Source: Globodera rostochiensis | Taxonomy: Eukaryota; Nematoda; Chromadorea; Rhabditida; Heteroderidae | Length of the DNA stretch: 64,000 nt | Reading direction: 5' to 3' | Assembly: GCA_018350325.1 (NCBI GenBank) | Contig: JAEVLN010000011.1 | Span: 2,228,449 to 2,292,448 of the forward strand | In this document: positions 45,001-56,043 of the stretch, piece after piece | Numbering within the stretch: position 1 is the first letter of the stretch | Layout: the number at the start of each line of letters is the position of its first letter | Notes under the pieces: model-generated | What the model saw: only the letters and a program-made list of their open reading frames with translations | Databases searched by the model: none | Told to the model about the DNA's origin: nothing | Position numbers and translations under genes: made by a program

Positions 45001-46882
45001 ATAACAGCTACAGCAATGGCGGCATCAACTTTGGCACCCGTGTCGACGTTGGGCAACGACTGCGCACTCGTCCTGATCAGTGATCAGCTGGCACTTGCAA
45101 AGACTGTACAGGAGAAGCGAGAACGTCTGGCACGGCTGAAGACGAAATTGGGAAAGAAGGGGCCGCGCAAGAACGAACAGAAGCAATTGCAACACAACAC
45201 CGCCAACAAACATGGCCAAAGTGGTCAGAAATCTATAGCTCTTTAGCTTTAGCTGAAAAACGGGGTATATCCCAGAATGTTGGCTCATCATTCTCTTAGA
45301 AGCATGCTTCGATCAGTTCGACTGGAATTTGACCAAAAGTTGCGGGAGGATTCGGTGGAGGACGCGCTTTTTTTACGATGTGCGCCACGGAAAGTGCCGA
45401 CCATTTTGGAATGACGGATGCCCGGGCCGAACCCGGAACCATTTCCGAGAAGAAGCGGCGTGCCGGAAGAAGTGCGAGCGGAGGCAGGACGACATGACAC
45501 TGCCGCAAGGGAGGGCGACGGCACAAGAAGTTCGAGCAGTGGTCGAAGGTTGTGCACAAAAATTAGGAAAAAATTTAAACGCTTCATAACTTACAATTTT
45601 TAAGAAACACCATCGTCTTCTTCATCGTCAATTTGTGCGCAACCTTTTGACGACGAATACCGTCGCGCATGCAACAACGGCAGAAGTTGGGGACGTAAAT
45701 GGTACTTTGACGCGATGAACGGATTCTGTCGACACTTTTGGTCAAATTTGGAAGAAACATTTGCGTTCAAAAAACAAAACTTTTTGAAGGTACGACGGAT
45801 GTACCGGACGGTCGCGGAACATTTTCGAGGGGCTCAAGCAGTGCATGGACTTGTGCGTTCATGACAACGGTCGGTGTGGCTTTTTTGGCATTTTGTTTAG
45901 TGCCATTTTTGGTTTTGGCCCAATTTTAGTCCAATCTTTGCTTATGCCAATTTTTTGACAGACTTTCTCCGACCGGACCTTACGAAGCGCGTAAAAGGCC
46001 AACAAAATTTTGGGTTTTTTGGCTCGGCACCATCGACCGTTTTAATTCCGTCAAAAAATTACTTAAAATCCTCCGAAATTTTGTTGAACGAGGAGCAATG
46101 TGCCGGATTTCACTACAATTTGACCGGGAAAGCTTTATTGAGCGCCTTTTTGTGCCTATTGGAGGAGGGCGGAGGCTGCCAACGGACGGTGAGGGATAAT
46201 TTGCGATTGACTCGAATGTCTCAAATTTGTGCCACAAATTGGCTTTTAAAAATGGCATTTTTCAGGTCCATTGGGCAACAAACGGTGCTGAGAAGTGCCA
46301 TTTTGGACGTCCATGGCTGAGGGGACGGCACTCGTACGTTTAATGATGAAGATTTTATGGCCCTATTCCAGAGACTTCTAATCCTCAGATTGCGATTTGA
46401 GAATAACAATTTTTAGGTCCCATTCCCTCGAAACAAAGAATGGCATTTTATTCAAATTGTCTGAAACCCGCAACTTCCAATCCGCCACAAATCATATTTT
46501 GGTCGATTCTAAAAATGTCCATGTCGTCAGATACGCCTGGTTTTTCACTCTGGAGAAGGGACGTCGCCCCCCAGGGGACGAATCTTCTCCCACTTCTCCG
46601 GAGCAGTCTCAGACAAAACGTCAATCAACCGATGACGACGACGATCAATCGCCGACAAACTCTACAATTAATGATCGGGATAATCGTCGAGTTGAAGCGC
46701 CCCGGGCAGGGACAGCGTCGGCTGTGCTAACCCTTCGCCAACCGCAGCAGAACAACACCGCCGACACACTGGACATATTACTCGTCCCCATCGAATTGTT
46801 TGGCCAACACAATGAAACGATGGCTTTTGTGGAACTGCTCCCCTCGCCCGTCGACCAATGCAATGCCAACACAAAATGTTGA
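42017..46882 (+). CDS. Secreted multi-Kunitz/EGF protein (MEC-9/papilin-like)
   Basis: Large extracellular protein. ATG 42017 leads a Cys-rich N-terminus and a membrane/signal segment ([16 protein letters not shown]). Modules in order: Kunitz 1 near 42.2-42.7 kb ([25 protein letters not shown]); EGF near 43.09 kb ([17 protein letters not shown]); EGF near 43.45 kb ([28 protein letters not shown]); Kunitz 2 near 43.75 kb ([20 protein letters not shown], then CESVCGG); Kunitz 3 near 44.46 kb ([21 protein letters not shown]); Kunitz 4 near 45.3 kb ([25 protein letters not shown]); Kunitz 5 near 45.62-45.87 kb ([27 protein letters not shown]). A polar Gln/Asn-rich tail ends at 46882. Alternating Kunitz and EGF modules resemble C. 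elegans MEC-9. Exons between 44.7 and 45.3 kb and after 45.9 kb are uncertain; this could be two genes. Confidence 0.75.
42243..42555. repeat. Intronic diverged tandem repeat
   Basis: Two to three imperfect copies of a unit of about 120 bp with CTGATCAGTNNAGTTGGAAC and CGGATCCGGTGAAC-like segments, within the first intron of the Kunitz/EGF gene. Confidence 0.6.
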
Positions 46883-47355
46883 GGCTCGAGCGACAATGGC
46901 ATTCTGATGATAGCAACACAGAGATTCCATGGTCTGAAAATGTTTGGAGTGTGACTTGAACTGATCTGGATCGATACCCACCACGACTTTGATTAGTTTT
47001 TGATCGCATTGAATTAGGACTATTTTTTTTATGGTCAATCAGTTATTTTTTGTGATCTGATTGGTCCCAATTTATATCTGATCCGCTTTTATTATTCTGT
47101 ATAATATCCGGTATTCTTTTATCTTTCCACTAAATATTTACTCATTAATTTTGATAAAATTTCATAATACAAATCTGTTGTTTTGTGCTAATATTTGCCA
47201 TCATTTTCTTCTTTCCTTTTACACTTTTTGTCGTGTCATATTAGCAAAACCGTTTAATCTTTTTAACGCAAATATATTTAAACAAAATAAAAAGTCGCGT
47301 CGGAACAAAAAATTCTTTTTGTCCGAACATTTTCTTTTTTTAATATTTTCTGCGA
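46883..47355. other. Convergent intergenic spacer
   Basis: AT-rich region between the 3' ends of the Kunitz/EGF gene (+) and the flavin oxidase gene (-). No feature is recognised. Confidence 0.6.
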
Positions 47356-49828
47356 TCAGAGCTTTGGCCTGTTCGTGTCCGCGATGATGCGCCGATCCAG
47401 CCGGAACGGGCTGACGTCAATGTGTGACGGAGTGTCCTCGCCGTTTGCCCATTCCGCCAAAACGGTGCCAATTGTTAGCGCGAATTTGAATCCCGTTCCC
47501 GAAAATCCTCCGACGACGAACACATTTTTGTGGCGAGGATGGCGATCGACAATGAACTGTAAATCGTCGGTCATCTGAAAAAAAGGCATATTTTCCCAAA
47601 AATTATTTTCAATTTACCGTATAAATGCACGTGTCTTTAATGACGGGTGCCGTGCAGTCGACGTCCGGAAAATGTCTGGCCAAATGTTGTGCCACCAATG
47701 ACTGAGCCCATTCCGGCGGTTCCAATTCGGCCCTCCGCTGCAAGTCATTAACTTCGACGCCCAAATGAACAGCAAACTAATTTTGAAAAATTCTAAAAAT
47801 CCAAATTTCTGGTATCGATCGATATCCCCGATCGGAATCTAAACCCCGATCGATATCCCCGATCGGAATCTAAACCCCGATTGATATCCCCGATCGGAAT
47901 CTAAACCCCGATTGATATCCCCGATCAGAATCCAAACCCCGATTGATATCCCCGATCGGAATCCAAGCCCGATCATTCGATAAAACTCCAACTCCATTCC
48001 TATTAATTATACATAAAATAAGGTGGATCTTTTTTTAATCATTTTGCAGAGCAAAATTAATTTTCGAAAATTGACGAATTTTGTGCCTTGCCTTGATAGT
48101 GTTCGGATAATCAGTGCCGGGCAATGCGAAAAGTTCTTTGCCCGTCTCCAAACAAATCAGATTTGGCGAGTTCGCCTCCGCTTGGAACAATTGCGGGTTG
48201 GAAATGACACGCCAGAAGTTGACGCCAATCAGATGGGGTTGTGCCCGCAGGGGCAAATCAGGCAACAACAGACTTAGCCAACCCCCTGCGGCGACGACGA
48301 CATTTTCCGCAAAATATTTCCCTTAATTTCAATTTTTTAAAGGGTTCCACTGGCTCAGATTTCATTTCTAGGGTTGTTGGTTTCTGAAAATTGTCCTCTG
48401 TTAACCGAAATCGAACATTTTAAATTTAAAATTAGCCGGGACCAACGGGAATAGAAACTTTGACCAAAAAATCGGATCAAGCTATCGATTCTTGATTTAA
48501 CACAAAACTTTTTGTCGTTTGAACTTCCACAAAAGATCGTTGCCTCTCCGGCAGCGGGTGCTCGTCGGAATTTGCTGCCGTATTGCCTTTTCCATCGTCC
48601 GATGGGTCGCCGCCGTCCCACGGCACAAATGCCAACACGCGCTCATTGTCTTGAATTTTGGCCAAACTGTTCCCAAGCCGCAGAAATTGTTTCTGCAAAC
48701 ATTCGGAATTGTCTTTTTGAGGACGTTCAGGAGTTCTTGAATTGTTAATTATTTTAGTTTTAATGAAATTTCTGTGTGAAAAATTCCCAATAAATTGGAA
48801 ATAAGTCCAGATTGTCCCCGGGCGGAATAATGACTTGGACTGTTCGGAGACAATTTTCTGCGAGTATTGTGCCACCGCCCGGCTCGTACAGCGCCGACCA
48901 CCGCTCGTCGTAATTGTGCAAGTGCGGGAAGCGTCGTTGGATGGCGCTGCCTCCACGAAAGACTTCGTGCGGCACACCGAACAGCCCGAGGGCCGATGCG
49001 CGAATTCGGGTTTGTGACCAGTCGTTGTCCATCGTCAGCAAACCGTTCCTTCTAATCCAAAATTGTTAAATGCTAATTAATCCGAATTGTGAATCCGATC
49101 CAAAGCTGGTAAATATGTTCAAGTTTGTCTCCGGCTCCGATTTGAAGGAAGGCTTACAATCATTAAGGTTTTGAATTGATTTGAATTTAAATGACAAACC
49201 CTTTCATTTTATTATATATTCAGAGATTTTGATTTGAAGTAAATTATTATTTTAAATTAGGATTAAACACAAAAGTTGTGTCGTAAATAGTACATGTACA
49301 AAGTGTCACCGCCGTCCAACTCGTGCAGCTGATCCCATTCTTTGTAAGCGTCCTGTGCAAGTCGAACCCAATGCGGCTGACTGTGACTCAATCGAATGAT
49401 TCGCGAAGCGCCGTGCGAAGAGCCAAATTTGTGGTCCAATGGGAACTGTTTGTTTGTTGCTTATCACTTAGCGGTCAGCAGACCTTGCCCAAGTCGTCGG
49501 GCAACAAACATTAAAGCAGTATCCCGTAGATCAAATTTTAATTAATTTAATTTACTTTTGGTGCTCGAAACATTTTCTCATTTTTCTTAAATCGATCTCG
49601 TGTCTTTGAAATGCGGGATTTAGTGGGATTAATTCTGCGGGATTTCGCTGGAATTAATTCGCCGTACAAAATTTGGCAAAAATGCTTTGTCTTTGGGAGT
49701 TTCACCTGTTCCAGAAGCAAAGTCCGCCGTCCAGTCTTCGCTATTTTGTAGGCGCATGCACTGCCCACAATGCCCGCGCCAACAACAATTGTATCAAAAT
49801 CCAATTTTTTTTTATTTTTGTCGTCCAT
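47356..49828 (-). CDS. Sarcosine/pipecolate oxidase-like flavoprotein
   Basis: FAD-dependent amine oxidase of the MSOX/PIPOX family, which oxidises N-methylated or cyclic amino acids with release of H2O2, usually in peroxisomes. Exon 1 (49706-49828) has the dinucleotide motif TIVVGAGIVGSACAYKIA, then RTLLLEQ. Next come FGSSHGASRIIRLSHSQP near 49.4 kb, RASALGLFGVPHEVF and ALYEPGGGTILAENCLRTVQ near 48.9-49.0 kb, VVVAAGGWLSLLLPDLPL and ELFALPGTDYPNTIK near 48.1-48.3 kb, then PVIKDTCIYT, and finally FIVDRHPRHKNVFVVGGFSG, a typical C-terminal FAD loop. The last residues are RPKL, close to a PTS1 peroxisomal signal. A 31-bp minisatellite sits in an intron at 47.8 kb. Substrate cannot be told from the sequence. 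Confidence 0.9.
47815..47975. repeat. 31-bp intronic minisatellite
   Basis: About five copies of a 31-bp unit, GATCGGAATCTAAACCCCGA followed by TTGATATCCCC, within an intron of the flavin oxidase gene. Confidence 0.9.
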
Positions 49829-50709
49829 TTTTTGGGAGAGAATTGGGGACAAAAATAACGGAGAAAAGGGCGGCGGGGTGAACGAACGCTTTACCCAAAA
49901 ACTGATCAAATTCGATAAGAAAAGAAGAAGAAGAATAACTGCTGAAGATGGAAATGATTTAAGATTGGAAGATTGATGGGTTATGGGGGAGATTGTGTGA
50001 TAACAATTTAAATGGTTTAAGGGGGGGGGGAGAGATAACATTTTGAAGTGCACTCAAAGAGAAGATGATTTGAAATGACTTTTTACAGGTTTTTCATGTC
50101 ATTTAAATGGAAAAACGGACGTTTCACGACTCAGACATTTTACGTTCAGCAAATTCGTACATTTCTTTCATTGGTCCAAATTTTTATTTTGACGTTTTAA
50201 TTGATTCTGAGAATTTTTGCGCATACATAAATAATAAATAAAGAATAATAACTGAATAGTTTTTGTGACTAGAGTCTTGAGAACCAATTATACATAATAA
50301 TCCAAGGGTTAACTCAGCATTTTTTGTATCAATCTTATCTTTTAATTCCAAACAATCCATCCATTTTCATCTGTCAGCAGCCTTTCTCTCCCCGGAGGGG
50401 CCGATCATCCATCAAACTCATTTTTAATTGCAATAATAAACAGCTTTTGCCCTGCCAACTTCCACCACCACTCACTCCCCCCCCCCCCCCATTATTCTTC
50501 GTTTTTGCACCAGCAGCGGCGGCAGCAGAAGAGAATTTGAGGGGGGGGGGGGGAGAGGGGGGGGCGGGTGGCGGCGGCTCATTTGCCATAATATATAAAT
50601 GGGGTGGTAAAACGGACGCACGGCGGCGGTGGATGGGAGGAAGAAGGATGGGAAGGTTCGTCATCCATCCGCCGGAGGAGCCGGGACAGCCAAATCGATA
50701 ACAATGGAT

Positions 50710-50826
50710 GTGGGGGGGGGGAGGGGGGAGGGGAGGGAAGGGGAGGGGGAGGGAAGGGGAGGGGGAGGGAAGGGGAGGGGGGGGGAGAGGGGAGGGGGGG
50801 GGAGGGGGGGGGGAGGAAAGGGAGTA
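50710..50826. repeat. G-rich purine tract (GGGGAGGG type)
   Basis: More than 110 bases of almost pure purine on the plus strand, repeating GGGGAGGGAAGGGGAGGG-like units with many G runs of four or more. Such tracts can form G-quadruplex or triplex structures; this is inference from composition. Confidence 0.85.
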
Positions 50827-51613
50827 AGAGGAAAGTGCCTGCCTTCCTCTATATACTCCAGTGAGAGATGCACTGCCCTCGGGGGATGGAAAAGAGGTAG
50901 CAGACACCTGAAGGAAAGGAAAGCATTGCCGGAGGGGGAATGGAAGAAGACTAAACGGGGACGCATGGCTAAAAAGAATGAAGGATGTAGAGAAGAAGAG
51001 CATTAAGCGCTGGAGGGGAAAAGGAAGGAAGCAAAGCATAGCTAAGAGGAAGAATGTGGAACATTTTGCCGCGGGGTGGGGGAAAGAAGGAATTGCCTTC
51101 CCTTGAGGGGACAAGGAAAAGCATCGAATTGCCTTCCTCACTCACTTTATTCCCACATTCACCTCTCATTCTTCGTCCCCACTTTCCCATCCTTCTCCCA
51201 TTGCCTCCCCCGCCCCAATTGGCCCCAAATTTCGCTCATTTCCCTCCCGGCGATGTCGCTAATGCGACTGGGCCTCACCAAAACAAAGTGCCATCGAAGA
51301 GGAAAGGCCCCGGCACAATTTTATGCAAAAAAGAAACTAATAATTGTTTATGCCTTTGTTGCTGCGCCATTCTCTTCCGAATTGCCACACGACGACAACG
51401 ACGACGGAATCTTCAACGGAGCGGCGGAATAATTGATGCACGAAAGGGTTGGGGATTTTGGATTTTGTGATCAAAAACCCCCACTTCTAAAGCTGATCAG
51501 TGCTTTTAAGGAAAACAATCAAAATTGGTCCAAAAACTCAAAAAAAAATTTTAAAAATTTTTGAAAACCCACAAATGAGGGTAAAAACCTCAAGATCTGG
51601 AAGCCCTGGTTAT

Positions 51614-51960
51614 TAGTGTTCGGCAAATGGGGTTTTTCGGTATTCGGTATCGGTATTTCGGTATAATACCGATACCGAAAAAAAACCGAAATCACACAAT
51701 TTTTTCGGTATCGGTATTTCGGTAAAATACCGATAAAAAATACCGCGGTAATACCGAAAAATACCGAAAATACCGCGGTATTCCAGTCAGAGATATCTTG
51801 GTCGGTATTCGGTATCGGTATTTCGGTATAATACCGATACCGAAAAAAAAACCGAAATCCCAAAATTTCTTCGGTCGGTATACCGAATCGGTAATACCGA
51901 AAAAAATACCGCGGTAATACCGAAAAATACCGCGGTAATACCGTACCGTGCCGAACACTA
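51614..51960. mobile_element. hAT-type MITE with perfect 8-bp target duplication
   Basis: 347-bp non-autonomous element. Terminal inverted repeats are TAGTGTTCGGCA and TGCCGAACACTA. It is flanked on both sides by the identical 8-bp CTGGTTAT (51606-51613 and 51961-51968), the target-duplication length of hAT elements. The interior is built from short palindromic CGGTATTTCGGTA/TACCGAAATACCG repeats, so the whole can fold on itself. It has no coding capacity. The intact ends and duplication suggest a fairly recent insertion. Confidence 0.93.
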
Positions 51961-52238
51961 CTGGTTATGGGGATTCAGCAAAAACTTATTCCCAAATGTC
52001 AGAAAATGCTTTTTTTAACGTTCAATTTGAAGTATAAAATTTTGTGATAATCTTTTGAAACAAAATAGTTCATTAATAGATTTTCCAAGAAACTTTAAAT
52101 TAAATTCACAATATTTAAACAATTTGAATATAATTAAGCAAACAAATGGGAAGGACCCATAGGCGCCGCCAAAGTCGTCGTTGCCGAAACCGACGTCGTT
52201 GTAGTGAAAGTGAATTGTGCTGCTCCACCCCCGTGCGG

Positions 52239-54998
52239 ATGGGTAACCTTTTGAACATCCGCGCCAGACATGCCCGAAGCCAAATGCGCCACGGCATCAA
52301 ACTGTACCAGCAGCAGAACCCGCAGCAGGCCATACGGCAGTGGAGAGCTGCCCTAAGGCAATTAAAGTGCGAAAATTAAATTATTTTTAAAAAAAGTTAG
52401 AAACAAATTAACTAAATGAGAATTTAATTGGCCAGATCAGTGGAGGACAAGTTCATTACCATTGGCTACATTGTTCAAGCCTTTTGCGATTCGGGCGAAT
52501 TTGAACAAATGCTTTACGCCGTAAGTGACGCCGCAGGGGCGGGGAAAGTGTTTCACCAAAACGACTTTAAGTCTTAGCGATTTGTTAGTTTAAATTTTGA
52601 ATATAACATCGGAAAGTTGATGCCGTTGGCTTTAATTTGTTTATTTCAGGCAGTTGAGCAGGTCGATTTGGCCAACGGGCATCAGGACGACTTTATGAAG
52701 TCGGAAGCGCTGTTGAATTTGGCCAGGGCAAACGAACGGTTGGCCGACTTTGAAAAGGCCATCGGATACGCGGAAAGCAGCTTAGAATTGCCGGGCATTG
52801 ACCGAAGAAGTCCCGGATATGCTCATCTTGGTAAGCGCATTTGTGGCGAGAATGCCGCAAAATTTAGGAATTCATAAATTAATTGTGCCGAAAAGGATTT
52901 TGAGTTTCTTATTCCGGCTTTTGAAGTTAAAAAATTGCTGGCTTAGGTATTTCAATTGCGCTTTTTAACAGCGAAAAAAATAAATTTGCCCGGGGGTGGA
53001 TTTAAAAATATATTTTTCCAATCATTTAAAATATTAAGTGATGGCACTTGCCCACATGGGACTATCCAACTTCCAGTCAAGCTTACAGCAATTTGAGAAG
53101 GCAATGAAGATAGCCAATGCGAACGCAGACAAACTGTTGGAGTTGCAGTTAAGCCTCGGGCTGGGCAACCTGTTCACCTTGATGAGGTCGCGCTGGGGAC
53201 ATTTAGCGGGAAAGGGGCGGCCAACCGACGGGTTTAAAAGGCCGATGTCTAACAAAACAAAACGCGTCGGAATTTTACATTAATTTTACTCGCGATGATT
53301 GCTGGCCTTTATCATGATTAAAAAAAGCCGTTATCGTGATCTGTTTTTTGTTTGCTTTATTTTTTAAATTTAATTTTCTAAGATTTTAAAAAGTTCATGT
53401 CCGCCGCTGGTTTGATTCAATCGCTAAAATGCAATATTGAAAGATTCCAAAATTAAGCAATTTTTGAGTGGTTTTAATCTTGTCTCGCGAGATCACACAG
53501 ATTGTGCCCCATGCTTAAGAACATTTTATAGGGACCTGAACAAGGCTTTGGTGTTCCTACAAAATGCGCTCGGGATTCTGCAGGGCATTGAGGCCAATCA
53601 CGTGCATGCCAAGTACAAGTCGGCCATACTCTTTCAGTTGTCCGTCATTTTGCGCCTTAAGGGACGTTATAGCGGCAAGTATTTATTTTATGTAACGCTT
53701 TACTTTACTGTTCCGGAGAGAATTGCCCATATTTTCTACAACACTTTTCGACGTTCAGAAGCCCGCGAGGTTTGCGAGGAGTCCATGGACTTGGCCAAAA
53801 GTGTGGGCAACAAGCCGGTGTTCGCGAGGGCATTGGCCAGTCTGGCGGACATTTGTCGCGAGTTGGGCGAAACGGAGGCGCGTGAAACGATCACAGTGAG
53901 TTAATGATCAAACGGAACAAAATTTGATTGAGCGTAAAGACCCAAAAAATTGGTGAACTGATCAAAACTGATCCGCGGATTATGTCGCACACTCTGATAG
54001 CAGCTGTTACTGATCTGGCATCATTTGCAACTTTGATCCCATTCATAATCGTGTAAATTCGATTGCTTCTCCGTTTTACAGAAAAGTTGGGCCCGTTACG
54101 AACAAGCTTTTCGTCTCCTGCGCAAACTCAACGATCGATTGGGCCAAGTGACCGTGTTGGCACAGGTACATATACAATAAATTCAACTGAATGCAATGGA
54201 ATAGTGCCAAATACTATCAAATTCCCTTTCAGATGGCCAAATCGGCTGCCGAAAATAAAGGCGTCCATTACGCGGGCCGTTGCGAATGTCAGGCAATTCA
54301 ATTGAACAGAAAGTGTTTGGAGATGGCCAGCCTCATCGGTGCCAAGGTGTACTTTTTTGTTGGTTATGACGCAATTCCAGGGCACGGGTTTTACCAAAGC
54401 TATAAATTAAAATTTTGATAGACTAAAGCTTTTTGAAATTTAAATTTTTGTTAAATTTGATTTTAATTCTTGGATTTAAGCATCCCATGATGGAGTGCCA
54501 TCTTCGGCTGCAGGAACTTTATGTGTAAGAATGCTTTTTTTTTTAAATTGGGACTAAAATTAATCATTAGAGAGTATTTTTGTTCAATTTTAACATCGAT
54601 TATTTTTTGAGTATTTAATTTGGATTCATTTTCAGTCAGTTGTCGGACAACGAGAATGCGGAGCAGTCCGTGCAAGCCCAGTGCTCATTGGTCCAGGAGA
54701 TGGAGCTGTTCTGCAACTTCTGCGGTCAACGCTACGGCGAGGCGGACGAGTCCCTGCAGGCGTTGTCATGCTCACATATTTTTCACGAAAGGCAGCAATA
54801 TTTTAATTTACTTTTTAAAATTATAACTATTTTAGATGCCTTCAAAAGATTTTTGTACGCATCGGCGAAGGCCCAACAACATGCCCAAAGTGTCGGTCAC
54901 GGGCCTCACTGATGGAAAATATATCATTGTCCTCCTCCAACGCGCCGACTCCGGCAACTGAATCCCGTACATTGGGGGGGGGAGGGGGGGGGGCATGA
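52239..54998 (+). CDS. rpy-1: Rapsyn (RPY-1) acetylcholine-receptor clustering protein
   Basis: Peripheral membrane scaffold that clusters nicotinic receptors at neuromuscular synapses. The N-terminus [15 protein letters not shown] fits myristoylation, as in rapsyn. TPR units follow through many exons: [118 protein letters not shown]. The C-terminal RING-H2 domain reads [21 protein letters not shown], then [12 protein letters not shown] and [12 protein letters not shown], ending in a Gly run before the stop at 54996-54998. The HER-CLQK join needs a GC donor at 54792. An upstream in-frame ATG at 52146 would give another Met-Gly start with an Arg-rich extension. Length and order match the family. 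Several middle exon ends are approximate. Confidence 0.92.
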
Positions 54999-55017
54999 TC
55001 GTTGTTTGATTCAAGAT

Positions 55018-55135
55018 TGGTTGATTGGGACGTAATTGCCGTTCGAGAGTCTCGAACAAAATTAGCTTTTCCATTGGGACGTACAATAGTTGCCGTTCGA
55101 GAGTCTCGAACGAAATTAGCCTTTTCAGTTGCGGA
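55018..55135. repeat. Tandem duplication of about 58 bp downstream of rapsyn
   Basis: Two copies of a segment with TTGCCGTTCGAGAGTCTCGA and ACAAAATTAGC, separated by TTTTCCATTGGGACGTA. The core CGAGAGTCTCG is palindromic and resembles the 40-bp satellite core at 12 kb. Confidence 0.7.
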
Positions 55136-55368
55136 ATTTATTGGATTCCCTGTGCCGGCTGCTGACCCGTGCACATCGACCGCTGTCGCAACTTCTGCAG
55201 CCCAAACTCAGCACCCGCCCATCCCGGTTGTGCTTTGTGAACGCAATTTTGTTAGTCACTTAAATCTGTTCAAAGTGTAAAAAGAGTTAAACTTCAAAGG
55301 ATGCCTCTCGATGGAATTCGATTTCGCAATTTCCCGGCGCCCCGTCGTCCTCAACCACGACAACCGAA

Positions 55369-56043
55369 ATGGAGTCGGCCGAACGGCGAATTTGCCTGTC
55401 CACTTCCACCGTTTCTTCGACCTGTTCAGCTTCTTTTCGGCGACAAGTTACGGGTGATGGCAGCTCTTTTGGTGGACGATCAAAAAATGGGCAAAATGGG
55501 AGACAAAAACAACAGCAACGACCACCGATCGCACTCTCGACATTTGCCACGAGCACACAAAAAGGTGCGAAAAGATCACTTACCCCGATCAGTGATCAGA
55601 AAGACTTTTTTCGAAATGTAATGGGATTTAAAGCTTAAGCCATATGCGCACAAAAGCCATCACGCACATTTAAAGAGAATGCCTTTCAAACTGAACACAA
55701 CGACAAGGACGGCACAGTGTGGCGGAGTGAATTCGAAGCGGACAACGGCGCCGGAAGCGCGGGCGGCGGCGAGGGGGCCGAGGAGAACATATCGCAGCCG
55801 CTGAGTTCGCTGGAGGGCGGTGCCAAATTAAATCACGTGGAGAGTTGCCGGAGGCGAAAAAAGACGGCGGTGCCGTCGTCGGCAAAAGGACTTTTGGCGA
55901 TCGGAAGAGAGCGAATGGCGGCGATCAGTCCGGTGGCAGAAGAGGAGGAGAGGGAGGAGGAGGAGGAGGATGAAGCTAAAGATGACCGCCGGAGGGGTCG
56001 GAAGCCGACGACGACGAGGGAAAGGGGAGTAACCGAACTATAA
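55369..56043 (+). CDS. Acidic low-complexity protein, unrecognised
   Basis: Exons 55369-55564 and 55676-56043 join in phase 1 at ATSTQK-ENAFQTEHNDKDG, giving about 187 aa. The N-terminal half is Ser/Thr and Arg/Gln-rich; the C-terminal half has WRSEFEADNGAGSAGGGEG, then a Glu-rich tract (EEEEREEEEEDEAKDD) and a basic end. The ATG at 55369 was chosen, but the frame is open upstream and further 5' exons are possible. No family is recognised; it resembles a disordered nuclear or cytoplasmic tail. Confidence 0.45.

Larger units (their letters stand above)
49829..52238. other. Intergenic with purine/pyrimidine tracts and a MITE
   Basis: Apart from the hAT-type MITE at 51.6 kb and the purine tract at 50.7 kb, no gene is supported. 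A 255-codon minus-strand frame at 50374-51141 is Pro/Ser/Phe low-complexity sequence created by the tract. Confidence 0.6.

Noticed and set aside
50374..51141. 255-codon minus-strand frame
   Set aside because: Pro/Ser/Phe low-complexity translation of the purine tract, with no motif or splice support.
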